This document shows positions 34,365-47,100 of a stretch of DNA of 64,000 bases, in pieces. The notes beneath the pieces were generated by a model. The model saw nothing but the letters and a program-made list of their open reading frames with translations. It made no database searches and was not told the origin of the DNA. Within the stretch, counting starts at the first letter, position 1; the number at the start of each line of letters is the position of its first letter. The position numbers and the translations under genes are program-made. Origin of the DNA: Ctenosaura bakeri (Eukaryota; Chordata; Lepidosauria; Squamata; Iguanidae); NCBI GenBank assembly GCA_948474755.1, contig CAOLHI010000074.1:496001-560000 (forward strand), in the 5' to 3' direction.

Positions 34365-34870
34365 TCATGAGAACCCTGCTTGATCAGATCAAGCTTGCCT
34401 AGTTAACAGCCAACCACATGATTCTGGGAAGTCCACAACCAGGGCATAAGAATAATATTCCTTTTTGATGTCATTGAAGTGGTATTTAGAAAGCTCCTCC
34501 GTTAGATGTTGGAAATTAGCATATAGACATCATGATGTTTAGCCAACCATTCCTTTTAAAATCATTTACGTTGTCAGCTGTTACCACATGTTGTAGTAGA
34601 ATATTTCATAGTTTAATTATACATACTGTGAAGAGAGATCCCCCTTTTTTTTCCTGTCCTGAGTCTCCTGCCCATTCACTGGATGACCACAGGTTCTAGA
34701 ATTATGAGGCGAGGGAGGAGCATAATTGTAAAAACCTCTTTTCATAGTCCCCTTAATATACCTGAACTAAGAAGCCCAAATGAAACTAGCTTTGTAGGTG
34801 AATTGTTCCCTTGCTCTAATCATTTGATGATTTGGTTGCCTTTTCTGCTGCATTACAACCTCATGTAAGT
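34365..34870 (-). mobile_element. L3-like LINE 3' region, copy 2
   Basis: The + strand reads as the complement of the L3-like 3' part. It begins GCTTGATCAGATC and GAAGTCCACAACCAGGGCA, then ATTTCATAGTTTAATTATAC, then CTGTCCTGAGTCTCCTGCCC and GGTTCTAGAATTATGAGGCG. This order is known from a very common amniote CR1-clade repeat. It is decayed with no frame left. Confidence 0.65.
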
Positions 34871-35059
34871 TGACTTGGACAGCAGGAGCATGTCTGTGCA
34901 AGTATACAGTAAAAACAACTAGAAGAAAGGGAGAACTCTCAAAAAGTCAACAGTAGATTCCAGGTCCAGAAAGATGGAAGCTTGAAGCCTGACAAAAGAA
35001 AGTATTGATGTTGTGGTGATCTGGTAGCAATGGCTGTATAAGTCCATTCTGACAACCTT

Positions 35060-35445
35060 AAATAGGCTCCATAAAACTACAGGAGCAATCTCTTTGCTTC
35101 CTTGCTATTACATTTGAAAGTGGGAGGGGGGCTTCTGTCAGCCATACCACTCTCAGAGACACATTTGGTAAGGAAGTGAAAGAAGGCATTTTTGGTGGCC
35201 ACTTCCAGGCTATGGAACTCCCTGCCACAGCAAGGTAGGTTTCTTGTCTCCTTCTTATGCTTTTAGCAGAAGATAGGAGCATTTACATTCAGAGGATTTT
35301 GGTAATTAAATTTGTTTGTCATGGAAGGGACTTTTTTTTTAACCAGATGGGTGCTGGATTTCCTCTCCTTTTATTAATATGTTTTGATTATGTTTTTCAT
35401 TGGTTTTAGCTGGTAACTGTGTTTGTTTTACTCAATTTTATCAGT
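35060..35445 (+). mobile_element. L2-like LINE C-terminus and 3' UTR
   Basis: The stretch GGCTATGGAACTCCCTGCCA (35209-35228) encodes RLWNSLP, the conserved end of L2-clade ORF2 (FSVAAPRLWNSLP type), here preceded by FLVATS. Downstream TTTATTAATATGTTTTGATT and TTGGTTTTAGCTGGTAA match the T-rich 3' UTR of the same family. Heavily mutated. Confidence 0.6.
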
Positions 35446-36919
35446 TACCGACCTTCAGTACCATTCTTTGAGAGAGAAAAATGGTATGAATTCAATGAAT
35501 AAACTACACTAAAATGCAATAAAATAAAGTCTGGGCCTGCATGGGCAGGGTCAGTTGCATAGGCAGGGGTGATGGTGATGTTTGAGCCTGGAGATTTCAC
35601 CCGATTGCAAACCCACCCTCTCAGAGTTCTGTGCATACTGTAGCGGCTTAGGACAATTGCCATCATATATTCAGGATGCTGAAGGCATTGTGGGCAACAT
35701 ATCCCTCCCTCCACCTCATCGCTCTACCACTGAATGCCAGTGATCTGCAATAATGCACATAGACATTTGAACTGCTTTCTCCAATAAACAAAAAGGGCTC
35801 AAGGCACATAAAGAACATACCTGTGTCCCATGTCCCTGGATGAGGTGCACCTTGGTCTGCTGAAGAGGACACACCAATAATTCAAGGCAATCAGCAGAGT
35901 ACATTACAAAAGAAAATGATGAACCTACAAGCTGGGCAAACAAAATAGCAATCAGAAGATTTAATGCATTTCTGATGTACATTTAAGGCATTGACACTGG
36001 GCCACAGATGTACATGTGTTGTGTTTTATCTTGTTGAGATATGGCCTGGGAGAACCAATTATAGCATATCATCAGCAACAAGAAGGGCTGGAAAAAGAAA
36101 AGATTCCATCACACATTACTCCTGCAGATATATTAGAGAAACAAATTGTACTTGGGATTGAAAAGTCACAGGTTTTATTCCGTCTTAATAAATCCCTGCC
36201 AAAGGCTAAGTGTAAAACTCGCAATACTTCCCAAATGTTGTTACTGTATTATCATCTTTGACATCTCAAGGGCTGCTCAGGGATCATCTTGATATCATTC
36301 CAGAGTTCTTACAATAAGCCTGTTTATTTTTAACCTGTGCTTGATTCTAGTTGTAACCACTTCAGCTTGATGTTCTTGTGATTTAACATCTCCTTTTCCA
36401 AAAGGCTAGAATTCATTTGTTTTAGACAAACCATGCTGAAAATGGAATGATCAAAAGTCTCGAAGGTTTTCTGAGAGCAGCACTATTGCTGCTATGTTAT
36501 TATAAAAGCTGCAAGATTTAATTGGCTGACTATTGGGTGGGACACATTTTAATCAGGCAGGGGTAGAGTAGAAACCAATTTGCTCCCTGCAATTATTCAT
36601 TAGGAGATGTTGATGCCTATCTGAAGATATTTTTCCAGTACTGGATATATGTATTTAGCAGAATAGAACTGAAACAGTCTTGAACATTTCATTTCCATTT
36701 GTCTTTTGCATTGTGTTTTCATGAATCTTCCATAGATTCTTATTCTAGTCCTGGACATTTAGAAGAAAATGTTTAGAAACTTCCCAGACATGAGTACCAT
36801 CCTGCTGTAGTCACTATCATTCACCCTGTCTCTCCAAGAAGTTGAGCAGAAAGTGTTCACACAAAAACACAGGCCATTATGAGCTAGCAGGGTGCTGCAT
36901 GCTTTCCATGGGACAAATG
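35446..36919. other. Mostly non-repetitive sequence with a candidate conserved element
   Basis: No repeat signature from about 35450. The part 36020-36660 has balanced, complex composition with homeodomain-like and other words (TTTAATTGGCTGACTATTG, CAATTATTCATTAGG). The 81-codon frame at 36016-36261 is not convincing as a gene. Constraint cannot be tested without alignment. Confidence 0.35.
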
Positions 36920-36920
36920 A

Positions 36921-37122
36921 GCCCATTTCTATCCTACACTGTCATAGTGCTATTATTCCACTTTCAAAATCCTGTTGAATTCTGGGGTTTCTAATTTACT
37001 GAGGCCAAAGAGATGTCTGGCTGAGAATTCTAAATGCCCCTCCCTAAACTACAAATCCCATGATTCCATAGGATGTTGAAAGTGGAATGATAGCACTATA
37101 CCAGCCTAGTTCAGGAATGCCC
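36921..37122. mobile_element. Fold-back MITE, spacer form, copy 5
   Basis: Arms with CACTTTCAAAATCCTGTTG and AGGATGTTGAAAGTGG flank a spacer (GAGGCCAAAGAGATGTCTGG) in the same orientation as copy 2. The termini are diverged (GCCCATTTCT / AGGAATGCCC). Confidence 0.82.
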
Positions 37123-37621
37123 TAAACAAACTACAAACCCTTGCTGCTTAGTTTATTGTCACATGAAAAACAAGTTCTGTGGCTTGTTTCCCTCCTGATA
37201 AGCCAGAAATTTCACCACAGAACAAACCATGGATTAATCTTTGCCTTGTCTTGGGAGGGACAAGCCCAAGTGGTATCCACCAAGAGGATAATTATCTGAT
37301 ATTAGGAATGGAAAGAATAAACACAGACTGGAGCGGGCGGGATGACTAAGAGCAGGAAAACCCAAAGAGGGGAATCCTTCTGAAGTTCCCTTCTTGTCCC
37401 TACCTACCAAAGTCTTCAAAGAGACCCAAGGATTGTAATAATATATGTAGAACTAATTAGGAACGTTAAGACAGCAGGCAAGAAGAGAAACTTAGTAATG
37501 CAGAGGGACAACACAGGTTAAGAGAACAGCAACCAAGAAGTAACTCAGCACATACCAGTAGCTGGAGGAAAACAGACTGTGAGGAGTTGATGCTTGTTTA
37601 AGTAAAGTTCCTTGAGATGTT
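37123..37621. other. Unassigned intergenic sequence
   Basis: No gene or repeat recognised between the MITE and the CR1 3' end. Confidence 0.5.
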
Positions 37622-39445
37622 ATCATAGAATCATAGAATCATAGAGTCCAGTCCAACCTCCTGCTATGCAGGAACACACATCAAAGCATTCCCAACAGAT
37701 GGACATCCAGCCTCTGCTTAAAAACCTCCAAAGAAGGAAACTCCACCACACTCTGAGGCAGTACATTCCACTGCCAGATAGCTCTGACCATCAGGAAGTT
37801 CTTCCTGAGGTTCAAGTGGAATCTCTTTTCCTGCAGCTTGAATCCATTGTTCCCTGTCCTAGTCTCTTGAGCGCCAGAGAACAAGTCCGCTCCCTCCTCA
37901 ACAGAACATCCCTTCAAATATTTAACCATGGTTGTCATGTCCCCTCTTAACCTTCTCTTCTGCAGACTAAACATACCCAGCTCCCTAAGCTGTTCTTCAT
38001 AGGGCATGGTTTCCAGACTCTTCACCATTTTGGTCGCCCTCCTCTGGACACGTTCCAGCTTGTCGATATCCTTCTTGAATTGAGGTGCCCAGAAATGGAC
38101 ACAGTATTCCAAATGAGGCCTAACCAATCCAGAATAAATTGGTACCATTATCTCCCTTGATCTAGACACCATACTCCTATTAATGTAACCAAGGGTTGTG
38201 CTGGGTTTCTTGGCTGCCACATCACACTGCTGACTCATGTTCCGCTTGTGATCTACCAAGACTCCTAGATCCCTTTCACATGTACTGCTATCCAGCCATG
38301 GGTCCCCCATCCTATATTTGTGAATTCCATTTTTTCTGCCTAAGTGCAGGATCTTACATTTCTCTCTGTTGAAATTCATTTTGTTAGCTTTGGCCCAGTT
38401 CTCCAATCTGTCATGGTCATTTTGAATTTTGATCCTATCCTCTGGTGTATTAACAACCCCTCCCAATTTGATATCATCCACAAATTTGATCAGCATGCCC
38501 TCCACTCCTTCATCCAAATCACTGATGAAGATGTTGAATAGCACTGGGCCCCAGAAAGAACCCTGTGTCACCCCACTAGTCATTTCTGTCCAGGACGAAA
38601 AGCAGCAATTGGTGATCACCCTTTGGGTTCCGTCAGTCAACCAATTGCCAATCCACCTAACAGTAGCCCTGTCCAGCCCACATTTTACTAGCTTCTTTGC
38701 AAGAATGTCATGTGGAACTTTGTCAAAGGTCTGACTGAGGTCAAGATATGCTACATCTACAGCATTTCCTTCATCTATCAAGCTTGTAACCCTATCATAA
38801 AAAGAGGTAAGATTAGTCTGGCATGACTTATTTTTGAGAAATCCATGCTGGCTTTTAGTGATTATGGCATTGCTTTCTAAGTAATTACAAACTGACTGTT
38901 TAATGATCTGCTCTAGGATCCTTCCTGGTATTGATGTCAGGCTGACTGGGCGATAATTATTTGGGTCCTCTTTTCCCCTTCTTGAAGATGGGGATAACAT
39001 CTGCCCTCCTCCAGTCTGCTGGGACTTGTCCTGTTCTCCAAGAGTTCTGAAAGATTATTGCAAGTGGTTCAGAAATGACTTTTGCCAGTTCTTTTAATAT
39101 CCTTGGATGTAATTCATCTGGCCCTGGAGACCTGAATGCATCTAGTTTAGCCAGATATTCCTGTACTACTTCTCTACTTATTCTGTGCTGCATTGCCCTC
39201 GCTTCCTCACCTGCTCCCCACGCCCCAGGTTGAGTACTTCTATCCTTTTGGGAGAAAACTGAGTCAAAGAAGGCACTGAGTAGTTCTGCCTTCTCACTTC
39301 CCCCCATTATTAATTGGTCATCTTCTCCATGCAGTGACCCTATCATTTCCTTGTTTTTCCTTTTGCTGTGGATATATCTCAAAAAAGCCCTTTTTATTGT
39401 TTTTGATATCTCTGGCAAACCTGTTTGAGTCTTACTGATAATTAG
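37622..39445 (-). mobile_element. CR1 LINE, copy 2, nearly intact RT
   Basis: The 3' octamer repeat (AGAATCAT) is at 37623-37645. Minus-strand coding remains run from about 39440 to 37681 as two frames that overlap near 38960-39000. The upstream one carries [20 protein letters not shown]-like LLSAFFDSVFSQ, GPDELHPRILKELA and VIPIFKKGKR. The downstream one carries EDPNNYRPVSLTSIPGRILE, the RT block VAYLDLSQTFDKVPHD, GPVLFNIFISDLDEG and the catalytic FVDD (usually FADD or YADD; both Asp retained). One frameshift in a pyrimidine run near 38966-38983 separates them. The endonuclease and ORF1 are missing by 5' truncation. A deletion of about 35 bp lies just inside the 3' repeat compared with copy 1. 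Confidence 0.94.
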
Positions 39446-40199
39446 AACTACATGAAACAAAGATTACACTCCATCCACCAGCTCAGATTCACCTTTTTCT
39501 TTTCTTTGACATGGCATGGAGAAGTGAGCGGGAGGGTGGATCAGCCAAGCAAAGAGGATCACCATCACCTATCATCCAATAATCAGTGCACAGTGACAAC
39601 ATCATACTCCAGGACCTGTGAGCAATCACCAAGAGGTCCCAAACAATGCCTTGAGCGAGATACTGGGCCCCAAAGCCAACCGTTGAAGGTGGATTATGAC
39701 TTTGGTCGGCCCTTGTCTGGAAGGTGAGCCCCAAACGACCACCACCCCGGTGCATGATGATGAGGGTGAGTCCAGGGCCCTTCTCAAGGATAGCATTTAT
39801 CCTATACCAAAGCATGCACTAGCTTTCAGAACATAATCAGTGATGGGCAATTCTTCTTGCTTGGCTGCCCAACAATCACGATATGACTATTCCAGTGGAA
39901 GGAGGAGCTCAGTGAAGCTTGTTTGTCACTGGGAATATAAGCCAGTAATAGGTGATCTTCCTAACTCAGTTGCTGTCACCCAATCACTATATCACCAGGG
40001 AGGCAGGAAAAAGGTGAATCCAGGGAAGAGACTCCCCTTCCATCAAAGCATCTTCAAAAACAGCACTGTTTTCAAAGATGTTCCTGCAGCAGGAAGAAAA
40101 TTGTCTAAATTTCTCATTCTTCCCTGCAAGAATGAATAATATGAAGAAGCACATCCCTATCAGGTGTATTTAAAAAAAAATCTGTTTATCTACTGAGTT
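39446..40199. other. Unassigned sequence beside CR1
   Basis: CACCTATCATCCAATAATCA and related words such as CACCCAATCACTATATCACC recur loosely (39575, 39868, 39975). This may be an unrecognised repeat or chance. No gene supported. Confidence 0.35.
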
Positions 40200-40990
40200 G
40201 CTTTCCAGTTTGCATCCTTACAGCTACTGATTGTGAGAGGCACAAAGCTACAGAACACTAAGCTCAATAGTCTGGCATGAAATGGCTGATAACTTTACAG
40301 CTTGTTAACATGATACACGTGAATGGATGAAAGCAATCTCCCCGAATAAGAAGCATGATGAAAACACAAGAACAAGACATCCAAATACCCAAGACCTTCC
40401 ATGTGCCTGCAGATCAGCTTGCTAAGCAACATGCTTACACTGCACACCTGCAGCCGCCTCCCTCTAAATTGTCCAGGCCAAGCACTTTACTGTAAGTCAG
40501 AGCACTTAATCACCGGAGTGCCCCAGGGCAACCACATACAGCCTTATTTATGGGGAAATCAAGAAACTGAAATACTCAACCGTGCCTGATTAGCTGCCCT
40601 AATATGCTACTTGTGGCTAATTTCTGAGCTGCTTAACTTACAGGTGTTGCCCTCAGCCAGTAAATCATTCCTCCCGCCTCGTCTTTGCACTCCTGGACCT
40701 GCCATGCATATGTGAAACCTGCTTAAGTGACAGGCAGGAAATAATTGATGGAGCATTAAATCATGCTAGTGTTTAGTGAACTGCATCCCTCTGAAACAAG
40801 CTAAACTACATTCTCAGGCTTGGACTCATTTCAGATGTTATTGTAACCCACGGCTTCAGTGCCACTGCTTGCAACCTTTCCAAAGTACAATGTGTGCATT
40901 TCCTGGTTTTATTTGCTGTACTTGTTAAGAAAAACCTTTCTATAATGTATTGCTATTAAAACTTCCCACGCCAGTTAGTTATCCATGCAA
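40200..40990. other. Candidate conserved non-coding element
   Basis: A repeat-free stretch of even base composition and dense developmental-factor-like words: CTTAAGTGACAGG (NK2-like and TGACAGG), ATAATTGATGG, GCATTAAATCATGC, CCTGATTAGC, CATATGTGAAA. No frame over about 62 codons. Such texture is typical of amniote conserved enhancers in gene deserts, but that is inference. Confidence 0.3.
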
Positions 40991-41462
40991 CATGGCAGTG
41001 CCAAAGTCCAATTCACTTTGAAAGAGGAAGGAGCTGCACTAGGCTGTTTCTAATGTTCACTTTTTGTATTTATGTATATGCTGCAATCTCAGACTTACTT
41101 GCAAGTAACCCTGATTAAAGTTACTTCTGAGTATTTATATAGTGGACTCTTACCCTTTCACAGTAAGCCTTTGATTAAACATTTCAAAATAGTATTATCA
41201 AATGAATAGTTTTCTCATTGTCTTTTATAGACACACAAGTAGAAAATGGGTTTGTGACACTTGGCCATCAGTATACAAGAATGGAAAATGAAAAATTAGG
41301 ATGACTATATAAACCTTGTAGGTTAATCAGTAAGAATTAATAATAATTGCTCACAGATTGCATTACTGTAAAACTCTTGTGGCAATGAATAGTTTTAAGG
41401 AAAGACATGGTTTTCATGTAGGCTTTCATGTCAAAGCTTCGGATAAATACCAAAGGCTATTT
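40991..41462. other. Unassigned intergenic sequence
   Basis: 41086-41150 (CTTACTTGCAAGTAACCCTG, TTACTTCTGAGTA) resembles a very common reptile repeat also glimpsed at 20444-20522 and 26703-26765. Confidence 0.4.
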
Positions 41463-41659
41463 AGATTTCTGCATGATGCTGTTATACTGCTATTATTTCA
41501 CTTTCAACATCCTATGGAATCCTGGGGTTTGCAGTTAAGGGAGGGGCCTTTAGAATTCCCAGCCAGAGAGCTTTTTGGCCTCGGTAAAGTACAAACCCCA
41601 GAATTCCACAGGATGTTGAAAGTGGAGTAATAGCAATATAACAACATAGTGCAGAAATG
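41463..41659. mobile_element. Fold-back MITE, spacer form inverted, copy 6
   Basis: Arms contain TGGAATCCTGGGGTTTGC and its complement, with a spacer reading GGGAGGGGCCTTTAGAATTC and AGAGCTTTTTGGCCTC, opposite to copies 2 and 5. Ends ATTTCTGCA and TGCAGAAAT. Confidence 0.85.
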
Positions 41660-42391
41660 AACTATGCGACCTTGATACGTTGAGCTAACATCTCTAGCTA
41701 AACATTTTTGTGCTTCCTAGGTGGTGACTTACAGGAGTATCTGGCCAACTTGTGGGCTTCTGACTGAACAGGAATAATACTGAGGGGCCATTTTATGATC
41801 TGGGATTTCTATGCAAGGTTTTAGATATACTTTCAATAGCACAGAAGTCCTTTCTTTGGTTACTGCACAGATCAGGGCAACTTTGTACAGACTCTACATG
41901 AAAGCACCAGCTTCTGCATTTTTAGTACTTCCCCTTGTTCCATTCCTGAGGAACAAATCAAAGGCACTGTGCTAATCTAGGAGCAAGCATGTGATGGGAC
42001 TTGCTCAGTATCTCAACCAGCCCTGTGAAGGTTTTTTTTCCCCTTTCCCCTTCCTAAAGCTGTTTTAAAAAATGGCTTCTAACACATGGAAAATTAGGAT
42101 CCTACTGGAACAGTCTAGCATAATCAAATGGCTGTATAATTCATTATTTTTTATGCATGGCATTCATTATATGTTTCTTTTCCATGAAACAATATATAAG
42201 CACCTGATTACTAATAAGAAGTAGTAGTTAGTACTCAGGCATATTTCCTCCACTTTGTTAACAATGAACAGCAGCTCATTCCATTGTCATATTACCATAA
42301 CCCAAGTTAGTCATCCAACTTCAGATGCCACAGCAAGATTACCAATTTAATAATTAAGCCATTGTTAAAAGCAAAGAATGTAAAGATTGCC
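41660..42391. other. Unassigned intergenic sequence
   Basis: No gene or recognised repeat; a T9/C4 run occurs near 42032. Confidence 0.5.
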
Positions 42392-43255
42392 TTTCTCAGT
42401 GAGACCAGAGGTCATCCAGTTCAGCATTCTGTTGTCAACAAAGGCCAGCCAGGCCCCTCCATAAGCTCTCAAACAAGGCAATATCACAAGAAGATGGTGG
42501 TATAGTTTCTCCTTCTTCTTGTTTTCACACCACCAGGATCTCCCAACTAGTATGGCCAATCTGTTCATGCTGGATTGGGGATCTGAGAACTGTTGTCCAA
42601 GGACAGAATCCTCTTGGTGATTAATGCCAAGACTGCATTACACCAATGTAAGGAACATTTGGGACTCGTGCACAGCAGTCGGGGGGGGGGAATAAAAGAG
42701 AAAGATATCTGTCACCAGAGAAAGCTGCCTCTTCTGGTTTCTGTTGCTACTACCTATGTCAGTGTAGTCATGCCAGCCAATAGGACTGTAGTCATTCAAA
42801 GTAATTTTTCCCAGCCCTAGTCCCAGGCATCAAGTTATGTCTCTCATCATGAAACGTCCATCCAATTGCCCCGAATCTATCCTCCATTAATCTATTACTT
42901 TTTAAAGCTCTCTAAACATGTGTCCATCAGCATACCCTGTGGTTGTGAATTCCATCAGTTATTATGGCAGAAGTTTTCATGGACTACAGCCCACTTTATC
43001 CAAGTGCTTTCCTTTCTCTCTCCTGTATACTTCATTCTTAAATAAATTCTCTTGTTATAAGAGAAGGAGAGACAAAAAAAAAATCTCAATAACACCAAGC
43101 AGTATGCTCTGTTATTTCATCCCTTATTTGTCTTTTGTTCCTCTGAACTAAGAAGCTCCACTTTAGCCTTTCCTTGTAGAAGAGGTGTTCCTCCAACCTC
43201 CTCATCATTTTAGTTGCCCTTTTCTGTACCCTTTCCAGCTGTATGAGCTGTCAGA
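42392..43255 (-). mobile_element. L3-like LINE 3' region, copy 3
   Basis: The + strand carries complement wording of the L3-like 3' region in order: GACCAGAGGTCATCCAGTTC, GCATTCTGTTGTC, AAGGCCAGCCAGGCCCC, TTGTGAATTCCATCAGTTAT, and near 43145-43250 the end of the RT frame (AGTTGCCCTTTTCTGTACCC). A G9 run and simple A-runs interrupt it. No open frame remains. Confidence 0.6.
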
Positions 43256-43748
43256 CCTGTCAAACATAAAGCCAAAAAGGTAATTCCACACTCTTAGGTA
43301 CCAGTTACTCAGCCTGAAAGCATTTATTTCTACAGCTTCTTGTACAGTTTGTGATATGTAGTAATTGAAAGCTGATGTTCAAAGTAATATCTCCTGGCCT
43401 TAGGATCTAAAGGCCAATTCCCCAACTTGTGACAACTTTCAGCCATATCAACAGACACCTGTATGGAAGTTGTTCCTGTGAGTGTGATCACTACCATGCC
43501 ATCCTATTCCTAGCAAGACATTTCTAGATACCTAATGTCAGGAATACTAAAAAATGGAAGACTCTGAACTTAAAAGATGGAATCTGTTTGATGTACTGTC
43601 CGTAGGCTTCAAGTTAAGTTTAGTTAAGCCTTGCAATGTGCTTAAATTCTTTATATATTGAATCTTTAAAAAAAGGTGGGGGGGAGAGTGGAATGAAAAT
43701 TTAGAGTGTAAAGGCAGACTTCCTCCTTGATATGTATGTACGCTTACA

Positions 43749-43874
43749 ACTAAATCCATTTGTTAGTTCTTACTAGAATAGACCTATCAAACCATCAGAA
43801 TTCATATAAGTGTTGATTTACATAGTTCTTTTTCATTCTATGAGTTTACTTTAGTTAGAACCACTGGATTTAGC
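43749..43874. mobile_element. Fold-back element, CTAAATCCATTG family, copy 1
   Basis: The left arm CTAAATCCATTTGTTAGTTC pairs loosely with the right arm GTTAGAACCACTGGATTTAG. The middle contains CTAGAATAGACC. It is a small palindromic repeat of a kind very common in squamates; class not proven. Confidence 0.6.
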
Positions 43875-44018
43875 CTTTAATTTCCATTATTGTACTAGGA
43901 ATACCTTGCAGATAATTCAGATAACAATCAAGATGGCATGGATCATTTAAAAAGAATCCAAAATAATATGTTATCTTTTGAAGGAAAGGAAAAGAATCAT
44001 CTTATAAACTCGCATAGG

Positions 44019-44148
44019 GCTAAATCCATTGGTTACTCTCAATCTAGAACAAACCCACTGAATCAATGGAACATACATAAATGTTAACATACAATATTCC
44101 ACTGGTTCAGTGAGATTATTCTAACTGGGATTAATTATTAGATTTAGC
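44019..44148. mobile_element. Fold-back element, CTAAATCCATTG family, copy 2
   Basis: The left arm GCTAAATCCATTGGTTA and right arm TTAATTATTAGATTTAGC are inverted. Centre words ACCCACTGAATCAATGG and CCACTGGTTCAGTG also pair. 130 bp, no coding content. Confidence 0.62.
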
Positions 44149-47100
44149 ACATAGCACGTGTATTTATGAAATGGTTTGGTTCTCATAGAGATGTTATAGT
44201 CATGTCCTTACTGTAATCCTAAACTCAGTTCAATAAAGTTCTAAATTCATCGACTATTACCTTAGTTTGAAAAGTTGTACCAAGGGATTTCTGGGAGGTA
44301 GGGACCACATACCAAGGACAAAGATTTGCTCAGAAATTCAGAGATAAAATCCTGCCTATACTGAAACAATATTAAAAATACCCACTGGATTTGCTAAACA
44401 GAATTTACTTTCAGTGTATCATGAATGGTAAAACTGAGTAGTTAACTCTTCTTTTCTAATGTAACTGTTTTAGAATGCCTAGATTTCATTCAAAGACACT
44501 TAGCTGACAATTGCATTGAAGTCAAGCTTGAGATGTTACAGGGTGTACATTTTGCTAGGGAACATATTCCTCAATCAAGATACTTACTGTATGTTGTGAT
44601 CACCTTTTGAATCAGTAACTAAGGAATTAAATCTAAACATTTCCAAAAAGAAATGTATGTTGTTGTATGTAACTTAGGGATTACTGAGTTTTGCCATACC
44701 ATCCTCCTAAAGAAATAGGAATGGCAGGAACTGAACTTCAACCATTTGAGAATTAAATGTGTGGCAGCTTTTGCTGTCAGAAAATGCTTTCAGGATACAG
44801 CAGTTGAAGGATTATATCACAAAGGTCACTCAGAGAAAGAAAGAGTGTCACAAAGTTAAGTATACCCAGGAAAGAAAAATATCAGATAATAGGGAATATA
44901 TCTAACCATGCTCCCCCACCACAACCAAGCTAAAAAGATAGATCACAAAGGAGGTAAAGGAGAGCATATGGCAGATATGAAAGGAAATCAAGACAAGAAG
45001 AAGAAATAAAATAGAAAGGTAATACAATAGAAGGGCAGCTGTAGAAATCATAAACAAAATGTGCAGAAACAAGAGTGAAACTTATTGGATAAAGCTGAAT
45101 TTATTCACAGCATTCAGATGGTGAGATGTTCATGCAGGGGGATGGGGTAATAATCCACAGAATGGCATTCTGACTGACTGCAAGATGCTAGAAGATGCAT
45201 TTTTAAAATTGTCATGTTTTCATATGACACCATATGAATAATTGAACATGGATGCCAAGTTTTATTACAAGAGTATTATCAGTGAAATGTTAATGCCAGA
45301 TTTCAAGTCTTTTAGCCTCTATCTTTTCTGTATTTTAAGGAAATACTACTAGTTTAGTTTCAAAGCACCATCAGCAATTAATGCTAGCCTCATCAGACAT
45401 TTTCCAAATCTCAGCAATAGCAGGACACTGGATGATACATTTCATTTACTGTATAATGCCTTATTTATTCCTTCCCCTCCTCCTGCCCTCTGTTTCCTAT
45501 ATTAATAAAGTGGATGATGTGTCCATGGGCATAAGTGGAGCTACACCAGGGAGGAGGGCAGCAAGAAAAGGGGCTTTTTTTATTCCTCTCCTCCCATGTT
45601 GAAAAATGTGGCTCTGAATGAATGGGCTCATATCACAAGTGTGCAAATTCTGCCAAGCTACAACTTAACAGGCATTATACAAATACAAAAATGGCTGGTA
45701 GTAGAAAGAAGGGAATATTCAAAGTATAGAAGTCAGATATTATCATTTGAGAAAGTGTTGTTTGGGTGCGAAGTTAGAAGTTGCCTGCCAGATCAGTGAA
45801 GACGACCCAGCCCTGCCCACTCTACCTCCAGTTCCTGGAGTCCTGAATGGAATTCTTGTATAAACTGTGACTCAGTAGGTCAAGAACAGTATCCAGATGC
45901 ATAATTATAATTCACTTTACCATTCTGGTTCATTAAGGAAAAGATCAAAAAGTTTGATGAGGAGCCATCAGGGATGAGATTTCCAGCTTCGAAATGTGAA
46001 GCACACAATAACATTCACATTAGCCTTTGGGTGCTGGACTAGCGTATGTTTCTTTTTTCATTGGAGAACTGCAACATTTAAGCTATTGCTTGGACATATA
46101 AATGAATCATCTAACAGCATGGGTGGAGCTTTGATACCACCTGAGCTCAAAGAATATACTTCCCAGAGCTGTCAATTCATACATTCTGCTGTGAATTACC
46201 AAGCATCCAGTAATCATCTGCTGGAACTCAAGTCACGTACTTGCACGTGTGAAGCCATCCTTGATGCTTGACAGCTGAATATGTGAACTGACTTCCACCG
46301 AAAAGCCTTACATATAAAGTAATGAGAGGTGTTGTGGACATTGTTTCTATGGTAGTTATATTTTTGATGTTCATTCAGACATTCAAGTCACCATTTCATG
46401 CTACAGTAATCAAGTAATGAACATGCAAGTGAAATACTTACTTGGACCTATCATGGCAACTGACACAGGGGAGGGTAATCTTTTAATAGTCTCCATGACC
46501 AGAGTGTAATCTGTGATTGGTCTTTGCCACCAGATCACATCACATGACAGGGACAAATTAAAGGCTATTTAAGCCAGCTCGACTCTTCACATGTCCTTAT
46601 GGATCATTCAGTTCAACCCACCCTCTCACCCTCAGTGAAGCATGAGAGTCATCTGGTTGCTTCAGGGCCAGATAGGACTTTCCCCCCTTTCATCTGTTTC
46701 ACTCCCCGCCACATCCCGTACTGTATTTGATGGACTCAGAAAATTGGTTACGATGGTATCCTTAAATATGTTTCCATCTGTCAGGAAGTGGGGGACGGGA
46801 GAATAAAATTTTGGTGATCACCTCTTGGCATCCTTTGGGTATAGAATAGAACTCTAGAACTTCCTCAGTAGGGCCCTGCATTCTGAAGGTGGCAAAGGAG
46901 ATTACCCTTGAGGTTAACCTGGGATTAGATCCCTCACTTGTAGTGACCTGTAGCTTTAGTGGGAATCTCCTGGGTTACCTTCCAGCTATGCCAGACCAGG
47001 AAGCAATTTGGACTGCCTTTGGGGTTGAGGTGTTTTTTCACCCAAGGGAAGGCCAGGGAGGTTGTCAGAGGGTGACACCTGGCCTCACCTGGACTTGCTC

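Noticed and set aside
37681..39000. 439-codon minus-strand open frame as a gene
   Set aside because: Reverse transcriptase of a 5'-truncated CR1; the rest of its frame lies in another register at 38957-39440.
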